Origin: Fragilaria radians
Taxonomy: Eukaryota > Bacillariophyta > Fragilariophyceae > Fragilariales > Fragilariaceae
Direction of reading: 5' to 3'
Length of the DNA stretch: 64,000 nucleotides
Assembly: GCA_900642245.1 (NCBI GenBank)
Contig: CAAAJI010000021.1
Location: forward strand, 231,896 to 295,895
Positions 36,032-46,975 of the stretch are shown here, in pieces (positions within the stretch are counted from its first letter, which is position 1; the number at the start of each line of letters is the position of its first letter). The notes under the pieces are model-generated. The model worked only from the letters and a program-made list of their open reading frames with translations, did no database searches and was not told the DNA's origin. Both the position numbers and the translations under genes were made by a program.

Positions 36032-37657
36032 ATGAATCTTCACCTCTCTATCAATATTCTCCTAGTAATTATAGCGGCTCCCGTGATTGTTGCAACACCT
36101 GCACAGGTACGAAACTGCGATGGGTCTGTGCGTCATGTTCATTTAGCCGTAGGTCCCGATCCAAGTACGTCCATGACAGTTTCATTTTCCTCCATTCCTG
36201 CAGAATGGGATATAGAAGTTCACGGAGCAGTATTAATAGGAACAGACCCCAATCATATGGATCAGTTAATTCTTGAAGAGGAAGATCCATTTTTCTACAC
36301 ATCGATTCAACCTCGAGGGAAGAATTATTCAAGTCCGTATCAGCATCATATAACTATTATGGACTTAAGTCCTCGCACGACCTACTTCTATATGTGTTTA
36401 ACACGCAATACGATCCGTGAACTTCTTGATTTGCAAGAAGATCTTGATATACTTCGCATGGACAAGGAGGGCATTGCGAAACGTGTGGACGTTGCACAAC
36501 AAAATTCACTTTCGGAAAGTATGCAACCAAAACGACGTCATCTAATGACTCGTCTTGCTGAGGAGCAGTCCCTCTTGAGGCGGCGTCTTTCACTCCCACC
36601 CTACGACTCAACGCAATGCGCTTGTCCTGATCCATACAAAATTCGGAAATTCTCGACACCTGGTCTTCCTGGACATTCACTCCCAAAGATTGCAATTCTT
36701 GGTGACATTGGACAGTTTCCTCATTCCGAAGCAACTCTAGATCATCTCCGAGTCAATCACGCCGATATTGACTTAATCACTCTAGCTGGAGACTTAGCCT
36801 ATCCTGATTTAGATCATAGACGATGGGATACATTTATGGACTTTTTTGATGATTACCCATTGATTGAATACGTACCGATGCATATTACTCCCGGAAATCA
36901 TGATATTGATAAGCCTCTACAAGGAAACCAAATATTTGCTTCCTATGAGGCTCGCTTTCGTATGCCTCGTATACAACCAGCTGAGCTTGGAACTTATGAC
37001 GACCCAGTGGGTCAAATAAATATGGATCGACCACCCTATCCCTTGGAATATCAATTTGGCAATGCATATTATGCATTTCAATACGGTAAGACGCATCAGA
37101 TTTTTATCAGCAGCTATTCTGCTATGGAGCCAGGATCTAAGCAATATGAATGGTTGGTGGAAGAATTAATGAGTGTGAATAGAAAGGAAACGCCATGGTT
37201 AATCGTGACCTATCATGTCCCAGTTTACAATACATTTCGAGAACATCAACAAGACTATCAGCGATTCAAGACACAGCAATACATTGAGCCGCTGTTGGTT
37301 GAGTATAAGGTTAATCTTGTTTTCAATGGACACATTCATGCTTATCTTCGTACAAAACCAGTTGCGTTCGGGAATCTCACGAAAACAGGACCGATTCACA
37401 TTGTTATGGGAGCCGGAGGACGTAATGCGAAGGCTGACTTTTTAAGCGAAGAACCAGAAGAGTGGGTCGCAGTACGTGATGCCACAACCTATGGGTATGG
37501 ATTATTGGAGATTTGCAATAAAACTCATGCACGATGGGATTGGATACATACTGGTCAAGAGTCGGATCACAATGTTGTCTTTAAAAAGGATATATCTCTT
37601 CCACCTGGTGGGATGGACCATACTTACTTTGAAAATCAATACTTCTTGGAGGAATGA
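36032..37657 (+). CDS. Secreted purple acid phosphatase (metallophosphoesterase)
   Basis: 541 aa, single exon, first ATG. A signal peptide is clear (LSINILLVIIAAPVIVATPA, likely cut near residue 22). Residues about 30-130 resemble the Fn3-like N-domain of purple acid phosphatases (VHLAVGPDPSTSMTVSFSS, ending SPRTTYFYMCL). All five metal-ligand blocks follow: LGDIG, LAGDLAYPD, PGNHDID, VTYHVPVYN and NGHIHAYLR, so the dinuclear centre should be intact. Between the two domains lies an unusual charged, helix-like insertion (residues about 130-190: RELLDLQEDLDILRMDKEG onward). Established: the family hydrolyses phosphate esters at acid pH; secreted forms scavenge phosphate in algae and plants. Inference: an extracellular, vacuolar or ER-lumen enzyme, possibly phosphate-starvation induced. 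Confidence 0.93.
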   Translation: MNLHLSINILLVIIAAPVIVATPAQVRNCDGSVRHVHLAVGPDPSTSMTVSFSSIPAEWDIEVHGAVLIGTDPNHMDQLILEEEDPFFYTSIQPRGKNYSSPYQHHITIMDLSPRTTYFYMCLTRNTIRELLDLQEDLDILRMDKEGIAKRVDVAQQNSLSESMQPKRRHLMTRLAEEQSLLRRRLSLPPYDSTQCACPDPYKIRKFSTPGLPGHSLPKIAILGDIGQFPHSEATLDHLRVNHADIDLITLAGDLAYPDLDHRRWDTFMDFFDDYPLIEYVPMHITPGNHDIDKPLQGNQIFASYEARFRMPRIQPAELGTYDDPVGQINMDRPPYPLEYQFGNAYYAFQYGKTHQIFISSYSAMEPGSKQYEWLVEELMSVNRKETPWLIVTYHVPVYNTFREHQQDYQRFKTQQYIEPLLVEYKVNLVFNGHIHAYLRTKPVAFGNLTKTGPIHIVMGAGGRNAKADFLSEEPEEWVAVRDATTYGYGLLEICNKTHARWDWIHTGQESDHNVVFKKDISLPPGGMDHTYFENQYFLEE

Positions 37658-40327
37658 GAAGTTTTCTGATGATGTTGTCCAACTGAATTCCTTTAGCATC
37701 CTCGAATCGATCGAACACATATTTTTCCCCCTGTCTCAAACTTCAGCTTGTGAGATATACCTGTATCGACCACTACAATACCCGTATTTGTTGGTCATTA
37801 AGGTAGCTCAAAATTCAAAAAGATAATAGATATAAATATTCAATAGGATGACACAAATTTTAAATTCCTTTCAAGATTGTTCATTAACCAATTTTGTTTT
37901 AATTGCATTGCCTTGTCCATGAGCTAATTTGTTTTCTATGTTCTTCATTGAGATTTGTATCTGTTGTATGCGCCCAATAATGGGATACAATTGTTATTCA
38001 TGTGGTTATTTTGTAACTGTAGCGAAGTGATTTCGAAACAATATCTGACCGTTTCAACCATATATCTGCTCTTTTCTCATTCAACTTGTAATTCTCAACT
38101 TTGCCGACACCACTCACAGATCCTTCAAATTCAACATTCAAGGCATTGCAATAATACGAGATTGGTTTTTTGGCAATTTTCAAGCAATGGAAATGAGTAT
38201 GAGTAATGAATTGTAGTGCAAGAAGGTTGTAGATTAAACCTATTTGTTTGACAATATCATTGCTTGCTCACATTTAGGAGATTGACGTTTCAATATCAAA
38301 TAGAAATCCACTTCAAAGAATTCAATCCATATAATCAAGACCATTAAGAGCCCCAACATTTGGCTTCACCGAAACTTTCACCAGTCCTTGAACTATTTCT
38401 GAAAATAAAGTAATACTCCAGGAATCTAGATTTCACCATGCTAATCATTATTCACCCTTCATTTTTTCACTAGTACATGCCTTGCATTTATGGAAAAAAA
38501 ATTCTCGGCAACTTGACTTCCATCGTTTTCTGAATCAATTTTTGCATTTATTGCCCCCAAAATCACATAAATTGTGCAACAAATTCAAATCTGATTTATG
38601 ATTTCTCTAGACCCTCCTTTATTCAATAAATACTAATGCTGAATGACTAATCCTTATAATTATTGAAATGGCCGGAACATAATCATGCTTTTCTGTAAGG
38701 TTCTCGTGGAAGAATTATTCCCCAAACAATTTAAATCTTGGTTTCCGTAACGACATATTTTTCTTTGAAAGTTTAAATTTGTTTTCAGCATTTTTACTAA
38801 TGAAGGGTCAAAGATAGGGCCAAATATCTACTATAGCTTCATGTTAGTAACGTAGCATCATAGATCATTAGACATTGTCCAAAGTCAAATTCTTGTGCTT
38901 TGTAAGTAAAGATCTTTTCATGCTTGATAAAAAGATTTTTTCGTGTCCGTCCAAATTAAGTTATTTCACTTTTCTCACTGCGGACATTCGAATCTTTTCC
39001 AGTAAAAAGCCAGGAGATTTAAACAGATTTTCTGAATCCTTAGAACGATTTCCTATTCTTTGATGACATGGTGACAAAACGATATACGTTAGAAAGTATT
39101 CTTTCTTCCATAGCATACATACACTAATAAGCTCCAAACGCCTGTAGAGACTTTAAATTGTGACTAAACATAGGCTGCCGCCTATAGGAATGCTATCAAA
39201 ATTTTAAGGATCTGCTTAGATTATTGAACATAGCATTAGATGGTTCACCACTTTCGTGGATGAAAGTTTTGTATTATCCTGGATACAAGTAATCTTGCAA
39301 GAGGCTATTAGTAGTATCCGAGAAACGGCAGAAGTCCGAGAAATAGTGTATTGCTTATATTAACAGCAAAAAAATGTATGTGATGTTTGTCCTAGCCACT
39401 GGCTAATAAGAAATTTAATTATCTTGCAAAAACATTTGGGAGTTTGATGAATTCCATTAATTTAAGCTTAGTTTAGTAAGTCAGGAATGTGGCTTACAGA
39501 TTTGTTTAGTACCTGTATTCTAACCATTCAGAAACGCAGAATGGAATGTGCTTGATACATTATGGGAGTCATGTATTTATTCTTCCGGTATTATAGCTAT
39601 CCTCGGATGACGTGGTAACTAACGCTCATTGGAACAGTATTGAAGTAGACAATTGGCTACGCGGTAAAGAAATCACAAATCAAGGATTTTCTAGGTGTAG
39701 AGAGATTGTTCAGGATTTCCTGTGCAGCAAGACACTTTCATTCTTGATGAAAAGCATTTAATCATGAGATATTTTAGATCGATACGACGACGGGTGAGTA
39801 TTCCCTCGGGAGGATAGACGCATGATTTGAAGATAATCTTCAAAACCACATATGTCTAGTTGCGGCGAAAGAAGTAAAAATATTCAAAGGAGATTATACT
39901 GGATACAGTCACAAAGAAATGTTTTGTATTTGCTTAAAGATATTGAGTTCATAAATTTCTCTCTCTCTAATTAAAGATTGAATTTTACTCTTTTTGATTA
40001 CCAGCTACAAAATACAGCAATATTCATCAGTCATTTGTATCAACGTCCCTAAATGCGATTGTATGATTTATCATAATGGACATTTCAAATCAGTGATAGT
40101 TTAAAGGATACAGTTAGTTTTAAGAAAATTTGTTGAAAGTTTATTGATGTCTGTGATCAAAGCATCAATCACATTTCGACGACCATCGCTTTTTTTTTTG
40201 TTTTAAGAACAGCTATGTCCCAAATACAGTAGTAGTCTTACACCCGTACTGATACTGGAATATTTAAGCCACGATTGAGAGTCCTTTGTACTCCTAGGGA
40301 ACGTTCATTGTGAACAATCGAAGAACC
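37658..40327. other. Intergenic, 2.7 kb
   Basis: AT-rich, with no frame that looks coding and no transposon domain recognised. It includes a poly-T run at about 40190 near the Vti1 promoter. Confidence 0.4.
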
Positions 40328-41294
40328 ATGTCCAAGTCCTATGAAGATTACCAGCAAGTGAGTAGCTGAAAGGATGAGCTATAATGATGAATGTGATTTG
40401 AAAATCTCTTACTTTACTCTTTATGCGCATTCGCTCCTTATTCCGTTTGTTCGATCTTCCATTCTAATTTCTTCTTGTTTGATGTCTTCCAGGAGTATCA
40501 AGGTTACTTATCTCGCATTCGTAGCTTTTTGGCATCGACTCGTTCGAGATCTACCTTAACGGAGTGCGAAAGATTATTGGGAGAGGCTCGAAAATGTACT
40601 ACAGCTATGCAAGCCATTGCCGCGATTGAGGGGAATTCTTTTCGTATCGAGGAATCCCAATCCTTGACTCGGCGGGATTTGACACCCTTGCAACATGAAA
40701 TTCAACGAGGACTAGCATTCGTATCACCTACGGAGGTAGAAAATCCGTCCTACCGGGATGAACTTTTCTATCAACCACCCACATCCAATTCTGTGACTCA
40801 GTCCTTATTAATCCAAACCTCAGACGATTTGTTGCGAGAAACACAAGCGTAAGTTTTCCAAATCAAATTTATGATGACTTTCTCTATTCAAGTTTTTGTA
40901 ACTCTAATTGGATGCTTATTCTGCAATTATCCTCTCTGAATGTTATCATAGTCTTGTTGAAGACTCAGAGACTATTGGGATGTCTACTTTGACACAAATG
41001 ACTATGCAACGCGAGCAAATGCAATTTGCATCGAATAATCTCAACGAAACGATTAACGCATCCGCACGAGCTCGTCATATTTTGAAGCAAATGTAAGCCG
41101 ATTACGACTTTTCATCAGCGGATTGAAGCTCGTTTTTTGTTTCGATAACCTCAGAATCTTTACTCACTATCGTTTTCCTTAGTCGAACTAAGATTTGGAA
41201 AAACAAGCTTGCTCTTTACGCCCTGATCTTTTTGCTTCTTTTCTTAAATGGCTTGGTCATCCGCGCTATCTGGAGGAAGCACCATAAATCTTGA
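40328..41294 (+). CDS. VTI1: Vti1-like Qb-SNARE, four exons
   Basis: Exons 40328-40357, 40493-40848, 40952-41092 and 41183-41294, 212 aa. The introns are 135, 103 and 90 bp, with donors gtgagt, gtaagt, gtaagc and acceptors ccag, atag, ttag. Exon 1 encodes only ten residues (MSKSYEDYQQ), the typical start of a Vti1 Habc domain. The SNARE motif runs from about residue 125 (ALVEDSETIGMSTLTQMTMQ; the central Gln is in MQREQ) to ARARHILKQM. Exon 4 adds RTKIWKNK and a C-terminal membrane anchor (LALYALIFLLLFLNGLVIRAI) with a basic tail. Established: Vti1 supplies the Qb helix in Golgi-to-endosome and vacuole fusion. Other Qb SNAREs (Bos1/membrin) are less likely given the MQREQ context. Confidence 0.85.
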
Positions 41295-42636
41295 AGATAT
41301 CATCCCGTTGATATAATTCTCATTCAATTCTGAACGTATTGATTTGGTTTGTTGATTCTTTACAAAAACGCCAAGAATTTATTCTCCCATTGTGTCAACT
41401 ATCTCATTAGTGGAAACCTAGTGTAATTCATTTTTAGTAAAAGCTTTTGCAGATTGATAAGGTAAACTACTAGAGCTTTAAAAGCAGTTGAGATTTAAAT
41501 TTAGAGAAAAATTATCCACCTTTAAAAGAAGTGAAGTGATTACCAGATATCTTGCAGATCACTTTTATGAAAATACAACTTTATACAACATCCAAAGAAT
41601 AGAAGTATATGTTGCAGTCTTGGAAGATTTCTGTTGAACTAATCATGAATTCGCATGGTAATCAATATCAATGTCAAGAATCCCAATGAAGCATCATTGC
41701 CAAGAATCTCATTGTATCACTTAGCTCATTAGACGTCATAAAGTTCTCCAAACCGTTTTAAAAAAAGGGATATATAAGAGATGATAAAGTCTTTCCATTT
41801 CATATTGATTACTCTTTAACGTTAACTTAGTCTATGACATTCATGAGAACTAAGATGCTCATGTTAAAAACCACTACAAGCACTGGATAGAAAGCAATGA
41901 AATGTACAGCTGAACATGCAATCATTGTGAATTATGGATCAACTTCACAAGATTTTGTTTGAACTCAAAATAGAAAACTAAAGTGTATGGAATATGACAA
42001 TGCACTTGGTATACGAAGGTATCAATGTCCACATCATCAAGCAATAGCTCGCCAATATCAGCAAAAATAATTAAAGCATGTGAATAATTTGATGTTTGAA
42101 AAAGGGTAAAAAGAGATCTACAGAACGGGCGATCCGCACTGAAGAATGGCAAGAATGTGTCAATATACTATTGATAACGTCTAACATGTTAGAGATGCAA
42201 ATACTTCGAGAAGGGTGCCTTGAGAAAGGACTTCAATTTACCCGAACATCTAGAAGCATAAGCGGAAAGAATTCAATGTAGAGTCTGAATTTGAAAATAA
42301 TATATTAGGCGGGCAGAGCTACCAATGTTAAAATTTGACTTGGTAACAACGTATCCAGCGATGGAAGTGCTAATTCATACATTTGCTCCACCAATTCAAC
42401 AACGAATCATTACCAATTGTGGTTTGTTTGTTTGATGGAAAGATTTCGTTACGCAGATTCACTGTAACGCTCATTTTTTGTACTTTTTCTGGAATTCGGT
42501 ACGAATTCTCGCTAAACTCTTGTTTTCTGTAAAAACAATAGCCAAAAACGGGACACTGATACATGTTATAAAATTGAAATACACATATTTTTACACTATC
42601 ATCCTCTTGTTCTTGCGTTGTAGCATTGTTCCAATA
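41295..42636. other. Intergenic, Vti1 to BRO1 gene
   Basis: No gene. Short frames at 41922-42152 (minus) and 42096-42281 (plus) have no domain that I can identify. The open frame before 42637 lacks an ATG. Confidence 0.4.
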
Positions 42637-43899
42637 ATGTCGTTCAGTCTTCCCGAGATCAAATTAGGACACCCTGACTCTGCCATTCGTTTGGCATCTG
42701 CTGTGCATCGTTTTCGTGTTCCGAAGGTAACAAGCTCCGTATCGTTCGCTCGATCGTTCCAAACCTCCGGAAGTCATCCCACGACTAAATCTGCACTCCT
42801 CCAAGCGGATATATTTCGTCAACAACTCATGGACGCTGTGAATGCCGTACCCATGTCGGGAGAACGTGTGTACAATGAAGCATCACGTTATCTTCCTTTG
42901 ATTGATCAACTCCTTCTAACCTGTAAGGTACAACCAGAAGTGGCTCGTTTGGATGAGCGCCTTATCTTTGAGTGGACGTCAGGCGTAGAAAAGAATGCTA
43001 CACCCTTTACTTCTGAGGCTCTCATGTACGATTTAGTCATGGTCTGTGCTTGTCAAGCTCTTGGAAAGACTTCCATTGCAACAGAAGCTAGCATCTCTGG
43101 AGACTTTGCGGTTGCTGCCAGAGAATATGCTTTTGCTGCAGGCGTATTCGAATTCTTAGCCAAGGATCATCTTCCAAAATGGATTGCCAAGGGAAATGTC
43201 CTTACAGATAAGTTACCCATGGAAGTAACTGTAGCGACGAGTGAGGCATTTGTCGAATTGTTCTTAGCAAATGGACAACAAATGGCTATAGCTTCAGTAT
43301 TAATCAAACCAGGAGAACCTAATTACTCTCTTGTTGCAAAGCTCTGTCTTGGCGTGGTTGAAAGATTGGAATCTTTCATCTCTTTAATGAGGAAAAATGC
43401 GTTTGACCTTATGTCTCGAATGGACAAAGAGATATTTAGTCTGATTGCAATTCAAATTGCTCTTCAAAAGTCACTCAGCATGTACTTTTATGCGCGTGCC
43501 TTGTGGGAATCTATGGACTATGGATTGGCTATTGCCACTCTTAGTGAGGCCTTAAAGGGACTTGCTACTCGATCCAGTGCAGCAGGTTCTGGAATCCCTG
43601 ACATACCAAAAACATCCCCTCTCTTTGCCTTGAATAAGGATCTTACAGACTTGAAAGCGCATATGACGATGTTATTAAAGTACTATGAGAAGGATAACTC
43701 AACCGTGTACTTTGAGCCTGTCCCTCTCAAGGTTCCTGAAGATAAAAAATTGCAGACGGCCTTACAACTTACCAAGTGTACACCTTATACTATGGTACCT
43801 CGAGACCCCCTTCCACTATCCTTATCAGATGGTGGATACAAGCGTTCTGACAGTGATTTAGCTCGGCAATTGCATGAACAACTGAATTCGGGAAATTAA
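42637..43899 (+). CDS. BRO1-domain protein (BROX-like)
   Basis: 420 aa. The open frame extends 5' to 42478 but only from a non-ATG codon; the first ATG is MSFSLPEIKLGHPDSA. The whole protein is a helical BRO1 domain. It shows the LIDQLLLTCKV segment, FEWTSGVEK, LMYDLVMVCACQALGK, then DFAVAAREYAFAAGVFEFL (the TPR-like core of BRO1) and FYARALWESMDYGLAIATLS. VPLKVPEDKKL comes near the end. There is no V domain or Pro-rich tail, so this is the short BROX type, not full ALIX. Established: BRO1 domains bind ESCRT-III (CHMP4/Snf7). No C-terminal CaaX box is present, unlike animal BROX. It converges with PDCD2, stops 182 bp apart. Confidence 0.88.
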   Translation: MSFSLPEIKLGHPDSAIRLASAVHRFRVPKVTSSVSFARSFQTSGSHPTTKSALLQADIFRQQLMDAVNAVPMSGERVYNEASRYLPLIDQLLLTCKVQPEVARLDERLIFEWTSGVEKNATPFTSEALMYDLVMVCACQALGKTSIATEASISGDFAVAAREYAFAAGVFEFLAKDHLPKWIAKGNVLTDKLPMEVTVATSEAFVELFLANGQQMAIASVLIKPGEPNYSLVAKLCLGVVERLESFISLMRKNAFDLMSRMDKEIFSLIAIQIALQKSLSMYFYARALWESMDYGLAIATLSEALKGLATRSSAAGSGIPDIPKTSPLFALNKDLTDLKAHMTMLLKYYEKDNSTVYFEPVPLKVPEDKKLQTALQLTKCTPYTMVPRDPLPLSLSDGGYKRSDSDLARQLHEQLNSGN

Positions 43900-44081
43900 G
43901 AATAGGTGCACGATATAACTTTGTTGGCGTGTAGTAAATTGTTCGAAAGTATCTGATTAGTAGAATTGATTAAACTCATCTATTTGATATATATTTGACT
44001 CGGAACCATATTGTACTTTATTTTATTCCATAAGAAAGTGAAAAAATCGAGAAAAGGATTATTAATTTTTACTAGTTTGCT

Positions 44082-45469
44082 TTAGCATTTCGAATCATCT
44101 TCATCATCATCTCCTTCAATATCGCCTTCATAAACTTGAACAACCATGCTTCCGTGTTCTCGTTGTATCGGGACACTGTCTAAGGATCTTTGAAGTACCA
44201 CGAAATCTTCACGATCCATATCACAAGCTTCGGAACAAGTGTAAACGGCAATGACACCCCAATTTTGACCGCCCTCCGAAAATTCACGTGTCCAAGTCAC
44301 GTCACAATCCTCCGATTCTTCTTCTCCAGGAGGTACACTTGACTTGTATTGTCTTCCCAACGCATGTTTGTCAACTTCCAAAAAATGTAAAATTGATGGC
44401 ATTATCTGAAATTCAAAGATTCGTTTGGCACCACAAGCACAATTGGGAACTTGCATGTTGGAAGAACCAGTTCCATTATCACAGCCTTCATTAGTTGTTG
44501 TTCCTTGGCTAACAATGGTACGGACCACATGGGTATTCCATCTTTAGCATATCGAAGGACTTGACGTGGAAGTCGTTTGATTCGATCTGTAAACTCCAGT
44601 AAAATCCGATCCGAGTCACTCAATTGTTCTTCCAGCTCAGTGCCGATGACTCCACTCACAGAGCCGCGGATAGCCGTCAAAATATCTTCATCGTCTTCTT
44701 CTTCCATGTATCGAGCCAACATGGCTTGAATTTTTGCATCACTACTTGCAGCGATCCCTACATGATCATCATTTGTACGATCTCTCAAATTAGGACCTCC
44801 ATAAGGTTCTTTTTGACCACGGATTTCGTAACAAGGAAATTGGGGAAGATCGACTTCTGAATTTTCCAATTCAATAGGCGTTTTTTTCTTCAACTTTTTC
44901 TTCTTTTCACCAGTTCGTTTTGGACCATCGTCTTCCATTTGTTGTAACATAATTTCCATGTCATTATTGCATATTTTTACGTCATCTACTTCCCAATCAT
45001 TTTCCTCGTCTTCCTGTGCGGTCGGATACGTTTCATCCCAGGTTGACTTTGCTACTTGCGTATCACTTTGCAATGCGGGGCTGGGATTTTTTGTAACATC
45101 ATGAGAACGTCTGCAAACTACAACTCCACCTCCTCCTAACGAAACATTCCCTCCGTCTTGTTCCAAAGCCACCTGACAACAAGAGGATCGATTGCAAACA
45201 AAAAGGTAGAATGATTTATCGTTTGAAATGGTTGGGATTGAATTAGGGGAGAAAGGAACATGAAGTTGTACCAATAATGGCATAGCTTCGCTGCACAGCT
45301 TACAAATCGGATGTTCGCGATTGACGTGAATGTCGGTGTTAAAATAAGATGGCGTTCCTCCAATATATGATGATGTGGGTACATGCTGTCCGGTAAATTT
45401 GTATGAAATAGGGACATAAGTTCGAACATAATCGCCTTTATTGTTGACATCTGATCCACCCTTCCACAT
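44082..45469 (-). CDS. PDCD2: PDCD2 / Tsr4-like protein, frame broken once
   Basis: The minus-strand frame from ATG 45469 runs through the N-terminal half: YIGGTPSYF, CKLCSEAMPLLVQLHVPF and the zinc-type YLFVCNRSSC. An acidic/basic linker and FPCYEI lead to the C-terminal domain (LLEFTDRIKRLPRQVLRYAKDG). There the frame must change by one base. The rest (VPNCACGAKRIFEFQIMPSI, WGVIAVYTCSEAC) lies in the neighbouring frame and ends at 44082. The break lies between about 44545 and 44470. Corrected length is about 462 aa, larger than the human protein because of the linker. Established: PDCD2/Tsr4 chaperones ribosomal protein uS5 (Rps2) in 40S assembly. The C-terminal four-Cys pattern (CxCG ... 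C) is intact. See the finding on the frameshift. Confidence 0.88.
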
Positions 45470-45599
45470 CGAAATTCACTTTCTTCACCGAAATCAAGAA
45501 AGGAAAATTGTATGGTGATTTATTTCTGAGACATCATTACCTGTTTGACAATAATAACACAGTCCCTATTGATCATGTGGCAGGAATAACGGTTGTAAA

Positions 45600-45618
45600 A
45601 CCGTAGATGACAAATTAT
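45600..45618 (+). repeat. Left terminal inverted repeat
   Basis: ACCGTAGATGACAAATTAT, an exact reverse complement of 46672-46690. Confidence 0.85.
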
Positions 45619-46671
45619 GTATAAATGCACTTTTGACCCCTAAAAAACAAATAATGCACTTTGGATGAAACACGTGACAAAGTAAATGCACCACCCCTAC
45701 GCACGTAACAATTTAAATGCACCACCAAATATTCCTTATATAAGGTATGCAATATTTTATTTCAGTGAAGTCATTACGGAAGATGATAGGGATCTAAATT
45801 GATGGACTGTCACTTGCAATTATTGAGGCAAAGGTGATGGGAATTGTATATTCCATGCTATTGTGGCATCTAAATAGCTAATTATTACTGATGCATTGAT
45901 TCTTTGAAGCTATTTTTGGGAAAGCTAACCAAGTTGCACAATATGTTTGGAAGCCCATATTGTACTTGTCAGAGTACAAATCACTTTTGTGCATTAGTGC
46001 CAATTGATGAAGAAATAATTGATTCCTTTCAGCAGAATGCTTAAAACTTATTCAAATTGGGAGAAATTGGAGGGAAGTGAGTTTAAATCAGAAATGAAGA
46101 AGAAATTTGGTATCTCTTCAGAAGAAAGGCAACCCTGTATGGGCAATTTAATGTGAGAACGCAATGCCAGAATGAGAATCATCATAGAATGAACATGATC
46201 AACAAATAGACTTTTAACTTCATCCAAAACTTGCCAACAAAAGAATGAGTATTGTCTGGTGGGCTTACCCCAGTTAGCATTCCTGTGTCTGAAGAAGATT
46301 TTGTTTGGCCTTATCCAAAATGCACACAATAAAAACAATACCGTAAACAGAAAGAATTGCTGGGTTGCGGATTCTTTCAAAATATGCGGTCTGGACTACA
46401 AGAAGGGTATTTGAGGCGTATCTTGAAAAGCTTTCCGAATTTCGTGTATACCAAGTATTGATAGATCAACATACACCTACGTAATTCAGAGATTGTATGA
46501 GTGTAAATCATATTTTGCATTCATAATTAATATTTAGACAAAGCGCTGTATATACACTTTAGGCATAAGTTCAGAGTCATACAATTTGTCATCTATTTTT
46601 AGGTAAAATACCTTATATGCACTTTCACTTATATATCATGACATGCATTGTGGGTATATTTCTAGGGTCAT

Positions 46672-46690
46672 ATAATTTGTCATCTACGGT
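46672..46690 (-). repeat. Right terminal inverted repeat
   Basis: Plus strand reads ATAATTTGTCATCTACGGT, an exact inverted copy of 45600-45618. A second, imperfect copy lies 91 bp inward (46581-46596). Confidence 0.85.
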
Positions 46691-46875
46691 GAATCATTTT
46701 TTTCCAAGATTAGACTAAAATACATCTCGCAGCAGTTGATTCAACTTTACATTTTAACATTGAACTGAAAATAGTCGATGTCATACCATATTTACTTTCT
46801 AGCAGGTTTTAGAAAAAACGCATACTTCCTAGTATAATGAGAAACACCATTGATGTAATTTATGATCTTAACATG

Positions 46876-46975
46876 AAGTTCTTCATCCAAAGAAAACACC
46901 AGTAGGTTCTTCATCCAAAGATTCCTTGAGAAACACCAGTAGGTTCTTCATCGATGGATTCCTTGACAAGAAAAT
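46876..46975 (+). repeat. Short tandem repeat, about 2.5 copies of ~36 bp
   Basis: The block GTTCTTCATCCAAAG ... AAACACCAGTAG repeats with small changes (starts near 46878, 46906 and 46942; the third copy reads TTCATCGATGGATTCCTTGA). It is non-coding. It sits just outside the inverted-repeat element and upstream of the 47407 gene. Confidence 0.7.

Larger units (their letters stand above)
45600..46690 (+). mobile_element. 1.09 kb inverted-repeat element with OTU-like remnant (MULE-like)
   Basis: Perfect 19-bp terminal inverted repeats, ACCGTAGATGACAAATTAT at 45600-45618 and its reverse complement at 46672-46690. A third degenerate copy of the end occurs at 46581-46596. Just inside the left end a short motif, AAATGCACCACC, is repeated (about 45684 and 45715), with related ATGCACTTT motifs nearby. 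On the plus strand 45833-45874 encodes GDGNCIFHAIVASK, the catalytic-Cys motif of OTU proteases, flanked by stops. OTU domains are known inside some Mutator-like elements, so a decayed MULE is the best guess. No clear target-site duplication (flanks gttgtaaa and gaatcatt differ). Confidence 0.62.

Noticed and set aside
41922..42152. Minus-strand 76-codon frame resembling a reverse-transcriptase palm (ALIIFADIGELL)
   Set aside because: Similarity too weak; no flanking RT blocks could be aligned.
42478..42636. N-terminal extension of the BRO1 protein (53 residues)
   Set aside because: Opens from a non-ATG codon, is AT-driven hydrophobic sequence, and the BRO1 domain starts after the ATG at 42637.
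44512..44532. 17- or 20-nt micro-intron in PDCD2
   Set aside because: GT...AG spans exist, but the donors do not match the GTRAG pattern and the size is far below the other introns; an indel is simpler.
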